Source: Pseudomonadota bacterium
Lineage (GTDB): Bacteria; Pseudomonadota; Alphaproteobacteria; Azospirillales; Azospirillaceae
Assembly: GCA_023423695.1 (NCBI GenBank)
Contig: JAFAFA010000072.1
Coordinates: forward strand, 1-62,799
Length of the DNA stretch: 62,799 bases
Reading direction: 5' to 3'
Made by a program: the position numbers and the translations under genes
Part shown: positions 53,161 to 61,563 of the stretch, in pieces
Numbering within the stretch: the stretch's first letter is position 1
How the letters are laid out: every line of letters begins with the position of its first letter
The notes under the pieces: generated by a model
Told to the model about the DNA's origin: nothing
What the model saw: only the letters and a program-made list of their open reading frames with translations
Database searches by the model: none

Positions 53161-53331
53161 ATGACGGTTGGACGAAGGAAGAGCGGGTTTTCCGGTGTGA
53201 TGGAGGCGACTCTGCTGCTGGCGGGCTGCGCCACGGCGGAGATGGCGGGCGAACCCGTCGCCAACGGAGAGTTCGCCAGGGCGGCGGCGGAGCGGCGATT
53301 CGAGGCGGGGCGGACCTGCACAGCCACCTGA
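53161..53331 (+). pseudogene. Possible disrupted small lipoprotein gene
   Basis: From ATG 53161 a frame of 56 residues has an unusual start MTVGRRKSGF, then LLLAGCATAEMAGEPVANGE, a lipobox-like LAGC with its Cys at residue 23. It stops at TGA 53329-53331; beyond it the same frame reads on plausibly (TGTVCAESYMRMAVRT) for another 20 codons. A sequencing error or a decayed gene are both possible. It is overlapped by no known family. Low confidence. Confidence 0.3.
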
Positions 53332-53354
53332 ACCGGCACCGTCTGTGCCGAGAG

Positions 53355-53450
53355 CTACATGCGGATGGCGGTGCGCACGTCTGAGTCGGCAAGCACCGGG
53401 GCGGCGGTCAGCGACAGGACAGGAAGGATAAGCACCAGAAATCGGATCAT
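53355..53450 (-). CDS. Short secretion-signal frame, 31 residues
   Basis: From ATG 53450 a frame reads MIRFLVLILPVLSLTAAPVL then ADSDVRTAIRM and stops at 53355. The first 21-23 residues look like a perfect Sec signal peptide with cleavage after VLA, leaving a mature peptide of about ten residues. It may be a truncated exported protein or an incidental frame. It overlaps the possible continuation of the plus-strand lipoprotein frame, so both cannot easily be real. Confidence 0.3.
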   Translation of the reverse strand: MIRFLVLILPVLSLTAAPVLADSDVRTAIRM

Positions 53451-53702
53451 GGTGGGCTTCCACGCAGTAGGGTGAAACGGACGATGCCCGTTCCACCCCA
53501 GTCCCGACGTGGTCGTCGTGGCAATCTTCTGCGACAAATCAACGGGAAAACCGACACGGGTAGTGGACCAGATTGAACGCCGATCCACAACCGTGCAGTT
53601 CATCAGCCAGCAGCCCGAACACTTGACCACTCAGCATTGTCAGTGATGACGGGAACCATCATCATGCGCCTACAGCAATATATCGAAAAATCCAGTTTTT
53701 AC

Positions 53703-54128
53703 TTACGCCTTTACATAGTTTTCAATAGCATCATTGACTTTATTTCTGAAGTTAAGCGGATTATCGATATTGGGAATTGGAGTTGCACTTAAGCCGGACC
53801 CTGAAACGATAACTGAGCCTTCTCCCCACAGCCGGCCAACAATTCCCTGCCTGACTTGAATGCTATCAACCTTTTCGAGGCGTTGTTCAATCGTATTCCG
53901 GCGAACTACGCCAAATTTCGCAACAACGCGTTTGTTCGTTACGGCGAGCTCAGTAGTGGACTTCTTAAGGAAAGCCCATACAACGAGCAAGGCACCAAGA
54001 ATAAAAAATGGCCAAGCAGCGAACCCCACGATAAGAACAAGCACGGGAAAGACGAAAACTGACCAATGAATTTCCGCCTCATACACTATATCCTCACCTT
54101 TAGTAAGATTTTCTCGCACGTAGCTCAT
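53703..54128 (-). CDS. Bacterial PH-domain (bPH2) membrane protein
   Basis: The protein has 141 residues. It begins MSYVRENLTKGEDIVYEAEI, has two hydrophobic segments (about 22-50, WSVFVFPVLVLIVGFAAWPF and FFILGALLVVWAFLKK), and then the bPH2/DUF304 domain with TELAVTNKRVVAKFGVVRRN and TIEQRLEKVDSIQVRQGIVG. The last part, GSVIVSGSGLSATPIPNIDN, completes the fold. Such proteins are membrane-associated; function is not established. The gene is markedly AT-richer than neighbours, consistent with transfer. Start ATG 54128, no clear partner. Confidence 0.85.
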   Translation of the reverse strand: MSYVRENLTKGEDIVYEAEIHWSVFVFPVLVLIVGFAAWPFFILGALLVVWAFLKKSTTELAVTNKRVVAKFGVVRRNTIEQRLEKVDSIQVRQGIVGRLWGEGSVIVSGSGLSATPIPNIDNPLNFRNKVNDAIENYVKA

Positions 54129-54525
54129 TGTTATCTCCGGTGATTAACTTAATTTGAACTCAGTCTATCCGGATAAAAACCTACCCCCTATGAAAATAAG
54201 GCTGACAAATTGCCGCACACCAAAAAGTTGATGCCGAGAAGGCTGCGATATGTAGCTCAGCGCCAATCTAGATTCGACCATTGTTTATCAGAGATTAAGC
54301 TGCTGTTACGCGAAACGGCCGTTTCGAAAATCATCATTGAGCCTTTTCGGGCCGGTCGAGACAGGCGCGCTCATTACACCTCAGGGGCATCATGTAAACT
54401 TCGACTCTGCGCGTTTTCAGGACTTCTGTCTCTTGTGGCGGGGTGCTTTGAGCATGTCTCCCACGGGAGACGACATCTCAAAACGCTGCCAACGCTCCAC
54501 CAACTGTTGGTTGAGGTTGCCCGCT
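54129..54525. other. AT-rich intergenic region with two palindromes
   Basis: These 397 bp are AT-rich on the left. A perfect 16-bp palindrome CGAAACGGCCGTTTCG lies at 54312-54327, and GTCTCCC-AC-GGGAGAC at 54456-54471, about 55-70 bp past the tagF stop. Neither ends in a T run. No gene is convincing. Confidence 0.5.
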
Positions 54526-55197
54526 CTAACGCTCCTCCGCATTCTCCCAGCCCCAGCGGCTCCAGGCGCCGTCGAGGAAGGCGGTCAGGCGCGGGCCGGC
54601 GGGGAGGCCGGAACAGGACAGCAGCGACGGGGCGACCCGGCCGGCGCCGCGGGTCCACCACAGGCTGGCATCCTCACCCAGCGGACCGGACAGACGGTTC
54701 AGCAGGGCGCGGGTCGCGGCGCTGACGCGCTCCGGCTCCGGACGGCCGAGGATGGCGAGGCGGGCCGGCAGCCCCTCCACGTCGGCACCGGCGCGGCAGG
54801 CGTCCGCCGCCAGCGCCTCGGCACGGGACAGCCACGCGGCACAGGCGGCGGGGGCGTCGGCGATGTCGAAGCCGGCGGGCAGGCCGGCGGCCATGGTGAA
54901 AGGATACTGGCGGCCGACCCGGTCGGTGCTGGGCATCCACACCCCCACCAGCGGGGCGGCGCCGCACAGGCCGGCGGACAGGGCGAAGCGCCAGACCGGA
55001 GCCTGGGCGAACAGCGCGTCCCACTCGCCGCCCAGCCGCTGCCCGGCCTCGCCCAGGGCGACCGACAGCCAGCGGTCCCAGGGGCCGAGAACCGCCCCCG
55101 GCAGACCGTGGCCGACGAAATCGCCGCGCGCCGGCACCTTGCCATGGAAGCCCATCACCGGATCGGCGCCGCGCGGCGTGCCGAAGGATCCCATCAT
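54526..55197 (-). CDS. tagF: Type VI secretion-associated protein TagF
   Basis: The protein has 223 residues. It begins with two Met codons (MMGSFGTPRGADPVMGFHGK) and has the TagF opening GFHGKVPARGDFVGHGLPGA, then FLRL-type WDRWLSVALGEAGQRLGGEW and GVWMPSTDRVGRQYPFTMAA. TagF proteins are small repressors of type VI secretion in Pseudomonas, and accompany TssM genes. Its start overlaps the stop of tssM (ATGA). It is the last gene of a three-gene set. Confidence 0.9.
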   Translation of the reverse strand: MMGSFGTPRGADPVMGFHGKVPARGDFVGHGLPGAVLGPWDRWLSVALGEAGQRLGGEWDALFAQAPVWRFALSAGLCGAAPLVGVWMPSTDRVGRQYPFTMAAGLPAGFDIADAPAACAAWLSRAEALAADACRAGADVEGLPARLAILGRPEPERVSAATRALLNRLSGPLGEDASLWWTRGAGRVAPSLLSCSGLPAGPRLTAFLDGAWSRWGWENAEER

Positions 55198-57296
55198 GGC
55201 AGCGAGGCCCGATCGTTTTGAGGCATGGGCTGGGCCATGGGTGGGGCCATGGGATGGGGGACGGATTGAGCCAGCACCTCCTCGATACGGGCGACCAGCG
55301 CCTCGTCGGGCGGGACCGGGGCGAAGCCGACGGCGAACAGGGCGGCCAGATGGTCGCCCAGCGCGCGGCGCGCCGCCTCGTTGGCCGGGCCGGGAAGCGT
55401 GCGCTGCCAGTCCAGCGCCACCCATTCCGCCAGCGCTCCGGCATCCATCGGCTCCGCCCCGCCGACCATCCGGTAGATGCGCAGGGTCTGACGCAGCTGG
55501 TCGGGCAAGGCCCAGTCGGCGCGCAGCCGTTCCTCCAGCCGCAGGGCGATGCGGGCGAGGAACTGGGTGCGCAGGGCGCGGCGGTAGGCCTCCTGCGCCG
55601 GGCCGGCGATGCGCCCGCCCTGGTACAGGCCGCCGGCCAGCGCGGGCTCGGCCCAGCTGTGCGCCGTGTCGAAGGCCAGCGGCAGGGTGCGCATGGCGTC
55701 CAGAGCCGGCAGGATCGCCGCCGGGTCGGCATCGTCGACGCGGATCAGGGAGCGTGGCGGCGTGTCGAGCGGGCGCAGCGCCGCCTCCGCCGCCGCCGCC
55801 CCGGCATCGGCGCGCTCCAGCAGGGCGGCGTTGCCGCGGGCGCTGACCAGCCACCAGCCGCCGACCAGAAGGCCGAGCATCAGCGCAGCGGCGGCGGACA
55901 GGGCGCTCCGGCGGCGGCGGGCGCGCTCCACCGCCCGGTCGCGCTGGGCGAGGTTGGCTTCAGGGAAGACGACGTCGGGCAGCAGGCGGTCGAGGAAATA
56001 GGTGGAGACGCGGACGGACGGGTCCGGCTCCAGCAGGGCGAGCGCCCCGCCGGTCTGGGTGGCGCTTGTCAGGTAGAGGCCGCGCAGACGGGGCGTCTCC
56101 TCTCCATGTTCGGAGCCGAAGACGGTGTCGACGATGTCGGCCAGCGCCGGTTCCAGCTCCGCCACGCGCAGCGGCAGGGCGAAGGCGTCGCCGCGGCGGC
56201 GCAGGTCCGGTTCCTGATGCAGCCGGTCGAGCAGCCGTTCGTCCAGCCGCCGCACCAGCCCGGCATAGAGATCGCGGAACACCGGCAGCGGGCTGGCGGC
56301 CGATTTGATGGCAGATTTGGCGGCCGGTTCGTCCGCGGGCAGGGTCAGGCCCCAGACCTGCGAACGCGCCTCGCGGTCCAGCGGATCGAAGAAGGTGGTG
56401 AAGCCGTCCAGCAGGTCGGCCTTGGTCAGCAGCAGATAGACCGGCAGCCGCACCCCCAGCTGCACCCGCAGCTCGTTCAGGCGCTGGCGGATCAGGATGG
56501 CGTGGTTGCGCCGCTCCGCCCCGTCCCAGCTTGCCAGGTCCGGCAGGCTCAGCGTCAGCAGGACGCCGTTGGCGGGCTGGAGCGGCCGGTGCTCCTTCAG
56601 CAGGTCGAGCAGGCCGGACCACACCCGCCCGTCCACCGCGCGCCGGCTGTCCTGGGTGGTGTAGCGGCCGGCGGTGTCGATCAGCACGGCGCGGTCGGTG
56701 AACCACCAGTCGCAGTTGCGGGTGCCGGCAAGCCCGGCCAGCGGCTCCACGACGACGCCGTCCGCCGCAGTGGCACCCAATCCGGCGCCCAATCCGGCAT
56801 TCGCCAGCGCCGTCGTCTTGCCCGAACCGGGGGCGCCGATCACCAGATACCAGGGCAGCTGGTAGAGGTAACGGCCGCCGCGCCGCTTGCGCAGCCGCGC
56901 CAGCACCGCATCCATCCGCCTGCGCACCGTGGCGATCTCTTCCAGCGAGGCCTTCAGCTCCGGATCGCCGGTGGCGGCCAGCGCTTGCAGCAGGCGGACG
57001 TTTGCGGCGCGCTCGCGGGCGTCGATGCGGCGGTTGACCGCCACCCATCCGGCGAGCGCCAGGACGAGGGGCAGCAGCCGGACGCTCCAGTCGGCCTGGA
57101 CGGTGGGCAGCAGATGGGGGGCGAAGGACGCGGCCAGCCGCGGCAGCAGCAGCCAGCCGGCCAGCCCCAGCGCCAGCGCGCCGGTCAGCGACAGCGCCCA
57201 GCGGGTGCGGGCGGAGCGGTGGGGCGACGGGACGGCGGCGGGTTTGCGGCGGCGCTTGGGCGGTGCGCCTGCCTTTGCGGGACGGGGATCGGCCAT
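55194..57296 (-). CDS. tssM: Type VI secretion membrane protein TssM, short form
   Basis: The protein has 700 residues. Two N-terminal membrane helices (about 32-52 and 70-87), then the cytoplasmic NTPase with Walker A GAPGSGKTTALAN (154-166), DTAGRY, and the IcmF-type TKADLLDGFTTFFDPLDREA block. A third helix follows (about 472-492, LSAAAALMLGLLVGGWWLVS). The periplasmic part then holds only about 205 residues and ends in a Pro/Met-rich tail, against roughly 750 residues in typical TssM proteins of over 1100 residues. The IcmF C-terminal region is therefore missing. ATG 57296, 10 bp after tssL. Confidence 0.88.
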   Translation of the reverse strand: MADPRPAKAGAPPKRRRKPAAVPSPHRSARTRWALSLTGALALGLAGWLLLPRLAASFAPHLLPTVQADWSVRLLPLVLALAGWVAVNRRIDARERAANVRLLQALAATGDPELKASLEEIATVRRRMDAVLARLRKRRGGRYLYQLPWYLVIGAPGSGKTTALANAGLGAGLGATAADGVVVEPLAGLAGTRNCDWWFTDRAVLIDTAGRYTTQDSRRAVDGRVWSGLLDLLKEHRPLQPANGVLLTLSLPDLASWDGAERRNHAILIRQRLNELRVQLGVRLPVYLLLTKADLLDGFTTFFDPLDREARSQVWGLTLPADEPAAKSAIKSAASPLPVFRDLYAGLVRRLDERLLDRLHQEPDLRRRGDAFALPLRVAELEPALADIVDTVFGSEHGEETPRLRGLYLTSATQTGGALALLEPDPSVRVSTYFLDRLLPDVVFPEANLAQRDRAVERARRRRSALSAAAALMLGLLVGGWWLVSARGNAALLERADAGAAAAEAALRPLDTPPRSLIRVDDADPAAILPALDAMRTLPLAFDTAHSWAEPALAGGLYQGGRIAGPAQEAYRRALRTQFLARIALRLEERLRADWALPDQLRQTLRIYRMVGGAEPMDAGALAEWVALDWQRTLPGPANEAARRALGDHLAALFAVGFAPVPPDEALVARIEEVLAQSVPHPMAPPMAQPMPQNDRASLP

Positions 57297-57306
57297 GGCG
57301 GGCGCC

Positions 57307-58542
57307 CTATTGCGGATAGAGGCGGATGTCGATCCGCCGGTTGGCGTCGCGCCCGGCGGGCGTGTCGTTCAGGGCGACGGGCTCCCGGTCGCCATGGCCT
57401 TCGGCCGACAGGCGCGTGGGGGCCATGCTGCGCTCCAGCAGCTTGCGCACCGCTTCGGCGCGGGCATCGGTCAGGACCTGGGCGGTGGGCAGCCGGCCTG
57501 TGGGCGGGGTCTGGTCATCGGTGTGGGCGACCACCAGGACGCTGCCGGGCTCCGCCGCCAGAGTCTGGCCCACCCGTTCCACGATGGCGCGGTGGCGGGC
57601 CTTCACCGCCTCGCTGCCGGTGGCGAACATCGCCGCCGCCGGGATGCGGATCACCAGGGCGCCATCCTCCCCCGCCAGAACCTCGACGGCGCCGATGCGG
57701 ATTTCCGGAGCGAGCTGGCCGGTGATGCGGGCGATCAGGGCGGGGCCGGCGGTGGGCGGCGGCGGCGGCGGGACCAGCCGCGCGATCTCGATTGGGCGGT
57801 CGGGCAGCAATGCTTCGATGCGGGCGGCCACCGGCACCGCCTGCCGGTCGAGGGTGCCGGCGAGATGGACATAGAGGCCGGACAGGCCCAGAGCCACCGC
57901 CGCCCAGAGGATCCAGCCGGACACGGCAGCGCCCAGGCTGCCCCCCAGCGGGCGGAACGGCTCCGCCACCCCGGCCCAGGCCGGCGACAGCTCCGCCGCC
58001 ACGTCGCCGCGGGCGCGGCGCAGGATGCGGTACAGCTCGTCGCGCAGGCGGGCGAGGTCGTGGGCGCCGCCGGGCTTGTCGCGGAACCGCCCCTCGAAGC
58101 CCAGCGACAGGCAGGCGTAGAACAGCTCCAGCGTATGGCGGTGGCGGCGCGGGTCGCCCAGCATGCCGTCGAGCAGGTCGAAGAAGCGCACCCCGGCACC
58201 GGGTTCCGCCACCGAGGCTCCGCCATGGCCGGCGGCGCGGGCGACGTCGTCGAGGGTGGCGGACAGCGCGACACGCGCGGCGGCGATGTCGTCCGGGTCG
58301 AGGCCGGCGGTGGCGGCCTCGCGGTTGAACCGCTCCAGCGCTGCTGCTGCGGCGGCGCGCGGAGATTCTGCGAGGGCGCGGTCGCGCAAGCTCCCGGCAA
58401 GCGCCAGCACCGGGGCGGCGACGGTCAGCAGCGGGTTGAGGGAGTCGCGGCGGAGCGGAGGCGGATCGGGGGTGCCCGCAGCGGGCGGGGGGGCGGCCTC
58501 CACCAGCAGTTCCGCTCCATCCACTCTTTCGTCCGCCTGCAT
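57307..58542 (-). CDS. tssL: Type VI secretion protein TssL (DotU) with OmpA-like domain
   Basis: The protein has 411 residues. The N-terminal DotU domain (about 30-200) includes NPLLTVAAPVLALAGSLRDR and ETLELFYACLSLGFEGRFRD-like HTLELFYACLSLGFEGRFRD. A single membrane helix follows (about 210-230, GWILWAAVALGLSGLYVHLA). A periplasmic OmpA-type peptidoglycan-binding domain (about 290-411) ends in VLTDARAEAVRKLLERSMAP and AGRDANRRIDIRLYPQ. It anchors the secretion complex to the cell wall. ATG 58542; the repeat copy B is upstream. No tssJ is next to it. Confidence 0.9.
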   Translation of the reverse strand: MQADERVDGAELLVEAAPPPAAGTPDPPPLRRDSLNPLLTVAAPVLALAGSLRDRALAESPRAAAAAALERFNREAATAGLDPDDIAAARVALSATLDDVARAAGHGGASVAEPGAGVRFFDLLDGMLGDPRRHRHTLELFYACLSLGFEGRFRDKPGGAHDLARLRDELYRILRRARGDVAAELSPAWAGVAEPFRPLGGSLGAAVSGWILWAAVALGLSGLYVHLAGTLDRQAVPVAARIEALLPDRPIEIARLVPPPPPPTAGPALIARITGQLAPEIRIGAVEVLAGEDGALVIRIPAAAMFATGSEAVKARHRAIVERVGQTLAAEPGSVLVVAHTDDQTPPTGRLPTAQVLTDARAEAVRKLLERSMAPTRLSAEGHGDREPVALNDTPAGRDANRRIDIRLYPQ

Positions 58543-58624
58543 GTCTCGTCCGCTGTGGGGAAATTCGAGGGGAGGTATAGCAGCGCCGGGGCGTTGGGGG
58601 GAACCTGGGGGTGGGAAAGTTAGA

Positions 58625-58787
58625 CCCCCACCTATCCTCCCCCGCTCTCAGCGGACCTATGGTCCGCCTGCCGCGTCAGCACAAAGCGGAGCTTTGTGCG
58701 AGGGCTGTGCGGGGGAGGAACTGCCGCCGTCTCCTGAACTAGCACTTGCCCCCTCCCCCGCCCAGCGGGGGAGGGTTGGGGTGGGGG
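58625..58787. repeat. Dispersed palindromic repeat, copy B (inverted)
   Basis: This element is the reverse-complement counterpart of copy A. It contains the hairpins AGCGGACC-tat-GGTCCGCC and GCACAAAGC-gga-GCTTTGTGC, with the loops differing from copy A while the stems are conserved. GC-rich terminal repeats flank it. It lies between the tssL start and the penicillin-binding protein stop. The middle (about 58725-58755) is diverged. Confidence 0.8.
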
Positions 58788-58802
58788 TCTAACGCCCCTC
58801 CC

Positions 58803-61193
58803 CTACCGCACCCCGCTGTGGCCGTAGTCGTACTGCACCCGCGGCGCCGTGGCCGGGCTGCCGGCGATCTTCTCGATCAGGGAGCCGATTCCACCGGACC
58901 GCGCGTCGGCGGAGGCGACCGGAACGCCGCCCGGCGGCACCGCACCGGGCGGCGGGCTCCAGGCGGGGGCGCCCTCCAGGCCGGGAAGCGGTCGGGCGGG
59001 CTTGCCGGCGTGGGCGTCCATCATGAAGTCGCGCCACAGCTTGGCCGGTAGGCTGCCGCCGGTGACCTTCTTCATCGCGTCGTTGTTGTCGTTGCCCAGC
59101 CACACCCCGGCAACCAGATCGGCGGTGAAGCCGACGAACCAGGCGTCGTGGTAATCCTGGGTGGTGCCGGACTTGGCCGCCGCCGGGCGGTTCAGCCGGG
59201 CGCTGCGGCCGGTGCCGTAATCCAGCACGCCGCCCATCATCTGCGTCAGCTGCACCGCATGGGCGGGATCGACCACCGCCCCGCCGCCGCCGCCCTGGCG
59301 CCGGTACAGCACGATGCCGTCGCGGCTCTTGATCTCGGTGATGGCGTAGGCCCAGACCGGGGCGCCGCGGTTGGCGATGCCGGCATAGGCGCGCACCAGT
59401 TCCAGCGGCGTCACCTCGCTGGTGCCGAGCGCCAGCGACAGGTCACGGGTCAGCGGCGAGGCGATGCCGAGGTTCGACGCGATCCGCCGCACCCGGTCGG
59501 TGCCGACCCGGTCGATCAGCCGCGCCGTCGCCGTGTTGGACGAATAGGCCAGCGCCGCGGCCAACGTGACGGTGCCGCGATACTTGCCGTCATAGTTGCC
59601 GGGACTCCAGGTGGCGAGCTGGACCGGCGCATCCTCGATCATGCTGTCGGGCGACCAGCCGGCCTCGAGCGCGGCCAGATAGACGAAGGGCTTGAAGGCG
59701 GAGCCCGGCTGGCGCATCGCCTGGGTGGCGCGGTTGAACTCGCTGCTGTCGTAATCGCGGCCGCCGACCAGCGCGCGCACCGCGCCGTCGGGGCTCATGG
59801 CGACGAGCGCGCCCTGGCGGACGTTAGCGGCGGCACCGGGGCCGGCGAGCAGCGCCTCCATCCGCTGTTCGGCGGCGCGCTGCATCTTCAGGTCCAGCGT
59901 GGTGCGGACGATCACGTCGCCATGGTCGGGACCGGCGAAGCCCGACACCAGATCGGTCACCCAGTCGGCGAAATAGCGGCCGTCACCGCCCGGCTTGCGC
60001 TTGGGCGACGGCTTGGCGACGCGCGCCGCCTCGTACTGCGCCTGGGTCAGATAGCCGGCGTCCAGCATCGCCGCCATCACCACCCGCGCCCGTTCCGCCG
60101 ATTCGTCGGGATTGGAACTGGGGGCGTAGCGTGACGGCGCCTTCAGCAGGCCGGCGAGCACCGCCGATTCGCGGACGTCGACCTCGGTCGCCGGCTTGCC
60201 GAAATAGGTGCGGGCGGCGGCGTCCACCCCGAAGGTGCCGGCGCCGAGATAGACGCGGTTCAGGTAGGCGGTGAGGATCTGGTCCTTGGAGAAACGGCTC
60301 TCCAGCCACAGCGCCAGCATCGCCTCTTGGATCTTGCGCTTCAGCGACTTCTCGGGCGTCAGGAACAGGTTCTTGGCCAGCTGCTGGGTGATGGTCGACC
60401 CGCCCTGCACCGCCCGGCCGGAGCGCCAGTTGACGTAGACGGCGCGCGCCAGACCCAGCGGATCGATGCCGAAATGGCTGTAGAAGCGCCGGTCCTCGAT
60501 CGCCAGCACGGCGTCCACCAGATGCGGCGGCAGGTCGCGCACGCTGAGCGTCGTGCCGTGCAGATCGCCGAAGCGGGCGAACTCGGTGCCGTCGGCGGCG
60601 AGCACGGTGACGGAGGCGCGGCGTTCGAACTGCGCCACCTTGGAGATGTCCGGCAGGTCGAGCGCGAACCAGGCCAACACCATGCCCAGCCCGATGCCGC
60701 ACCAGATGGCGGCGACCAGCCCCCCCTGCACCAGCCGCCTGCCCCATCCTCCCCCCTTGCGGGGAGGCTGCGGCACCCGGCCGGGACGCCCGGCGGGCGG
60801 AGCCGGCGGCTGCGGCGGCTGGGAGCCGCCGGTTCGGCGCGCGGACGGCTTGGACGAGCGGAGTTTGGGCGCGCTGAGCTTGGGCAAGGAGATCCTTGGA
60901 ATGGTGAAGGACGGCAGCGTGAAGGATGGCAGATCGAAGGACGGCAACCCGGAGCGGCGTCGCGGCCGCTGGACCGGCTTGTAGGGCGTCGGCGGCGGAG
61001 CGGCCGAGGGCGGCGGCGCCTTGCGGCGCGGCTTGCCGCGGCCGAGCGACGCCAGCGCCGCGGACGCGATGTTGCGGGCGATGCCGCCGGCGGTCAGCCG
61101 GCCGGACAGCTTGTCGAGCGGCGACGGGTCGTCGCGGGTGCGGACAGGGCGGGGGCCGGCATAGAGCTGACCCCTCCGCTGCTGCTCCGTCAT
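58803..61193 (-). CDS. Class A penicillin-binding protein (PBP1A/1C type)
   Basis: The protein has 796 residues from ATG 61193 (MTEQQRRGQLYAGPRPVRTR). A long cytoplasmic segment of about 155 residues has five LP-x-(F/L)-type short repeats (82-108, LPSFDLPSFTLPSFTIP). One membrane helix follows (about 156-178), then the glycosyltransferase domain (AIEDRRFYSHFGID with Glu233; GGSTITQQLAKNLFL). The transpeptidase domain has S498-A-F-K in GSAFKPF, S-S-N at 551-553 and KSGTTQDYHDAWF at 674. Both activities for peptidoglycan are intact. No operon partners. Confidence 0.92.
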   Translation of the reverse strand: MTEQQRRGQLYAGPRPVRTRDDPSPLDKLSGRLTAGGIARNIASAALASLGRGKPRRKAPPPSAAPPPTPYKPVQRPRRRSGLPSFDLPSFTLPSFTIPRISLPKLSAPKLRSSKPSARRTGGSQPPQPPAPPAGRPGRVPQPPRKGGGWGRRLVQGGLVAAIWCGIGLGMVLAWFALDLPDISKVAQFERRASVTVLAADGTEFARFGDLHGTTLSVRDLPPHLVDAVLAIEDRRFYSHFGIDPLGLARAVYVNWRSGRAVQGGSTITQQLAKNLFLTPEKSLKRKIQEAMLALWLESRFSKDQILTAYLNRVYLGAGTFGVDAAARTYFGKPATEVDVRESAVLAGLLKAPSRYAPSSNPDESAERARVVMAAMLDAGYLTQAQYEAARVAKPSPKRKPGGDGRYFADWVTDLVSGFAGPDHGDVIVRTTLDLKMQRAAEQRMEALLAGPGAAANVRQGALVAMSPDGAVRALVGGRDYDSSEFNRATQAMRQPGSAFKPFVYLAALEAGWSPDSMIEDAPVQLATWSPGNYDGKYRGTVTLAAALAYSSNTATARLIDRVGTDRVRRIASNLGIASPLTRDLSLALGTSEVTPLELVRAYAGIANRGAPVWAYAITEIKSRDGIVLYRRQGGGGGAVVDPAHAVQLTQMMGGVLDYGTGRSARLNRPAAAKSGTTQDYHDAWFVGFTADLVAGVWLGNDNNDAMKKVTGGSLPAKLWRDFMMDAHAGKPARPLPGLEGAPAWSPPPGAVPPGGVPVASADARSGGIGSLIEKIAGSPATAPRVQYDYGHSGVR

Positions 61194-61563
61194 GTGGTCC
61201 GGTCGGTCGGCGGTCACGGCGCGCTCGCAAAGCCCATAAAGGTCGGTGTCATGCCCGGGGGAACGCCCCCGCAACGGTCGTCATACGCCCACGCCCGCTC
61301 CGCCGAAAGACCGCTGGCGGTCCGGCGATTATTTGTCCCGCGACCGTGGCGAAAGAATGACGCTCTCCACAATTGCGGGGTAGATGCTCGCGGAGGATCA
61401 GGGAGCCGATATGACGGCTCTATGAAGTTTGTCGGAGGCCCGGCTTCCGTCATGGACGGGGTGCTTTCGTCTCAGGCACACTTTGCGCCTTGAGCGGGGC
61501 CGCGCTGCCGGCCGGAACGCCAGCCCTTCAAACGCCATCAAAGAGCCAGGGAGACCGGACGTC
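61194..61563. other. Divergent intergenic region, penicillin-binding protein to substrate-binding protein
   Basis: These 370 bp hold an inverted repeat GACCGC-TG-GCGGTC at about 61309-61322 and an AGGAT/GGAGGA-rich stretch before the next start. No gene, riboswitch or sigma-54 site fits well. Confidence 0.4.

Larger units (their letters stand above)
52984..53702. other. Weakly coding region with small decayed frames
   Basis: About 720 bp between the TPR-methyltransferase start and the PH-domain gene. It contains a possible disrupted lipoprotein gene on the plus strand and a short signal-peptide frame on the minus strand (both listed separately). From about 53640 the base composition falls, marking the left edge of an AT-rich patch. 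Confidence 0.45.

Noticed and set aside
54210..54725. A 171-codon plus-strand frame downstream of tagF
   Set aside because: It runs into the tagF gene antisense, has no ribosome site, and its right half is Arg-rich shadow sequence; the left half has no known match by eye.
61470..61500. A sigma-54 promoter before the polyamine-binding protein gene
   Set aside because: AGGCACACTTTGCGCC has GG and GC at the wrong spacing for a -24/-12 element with a TTGC match.
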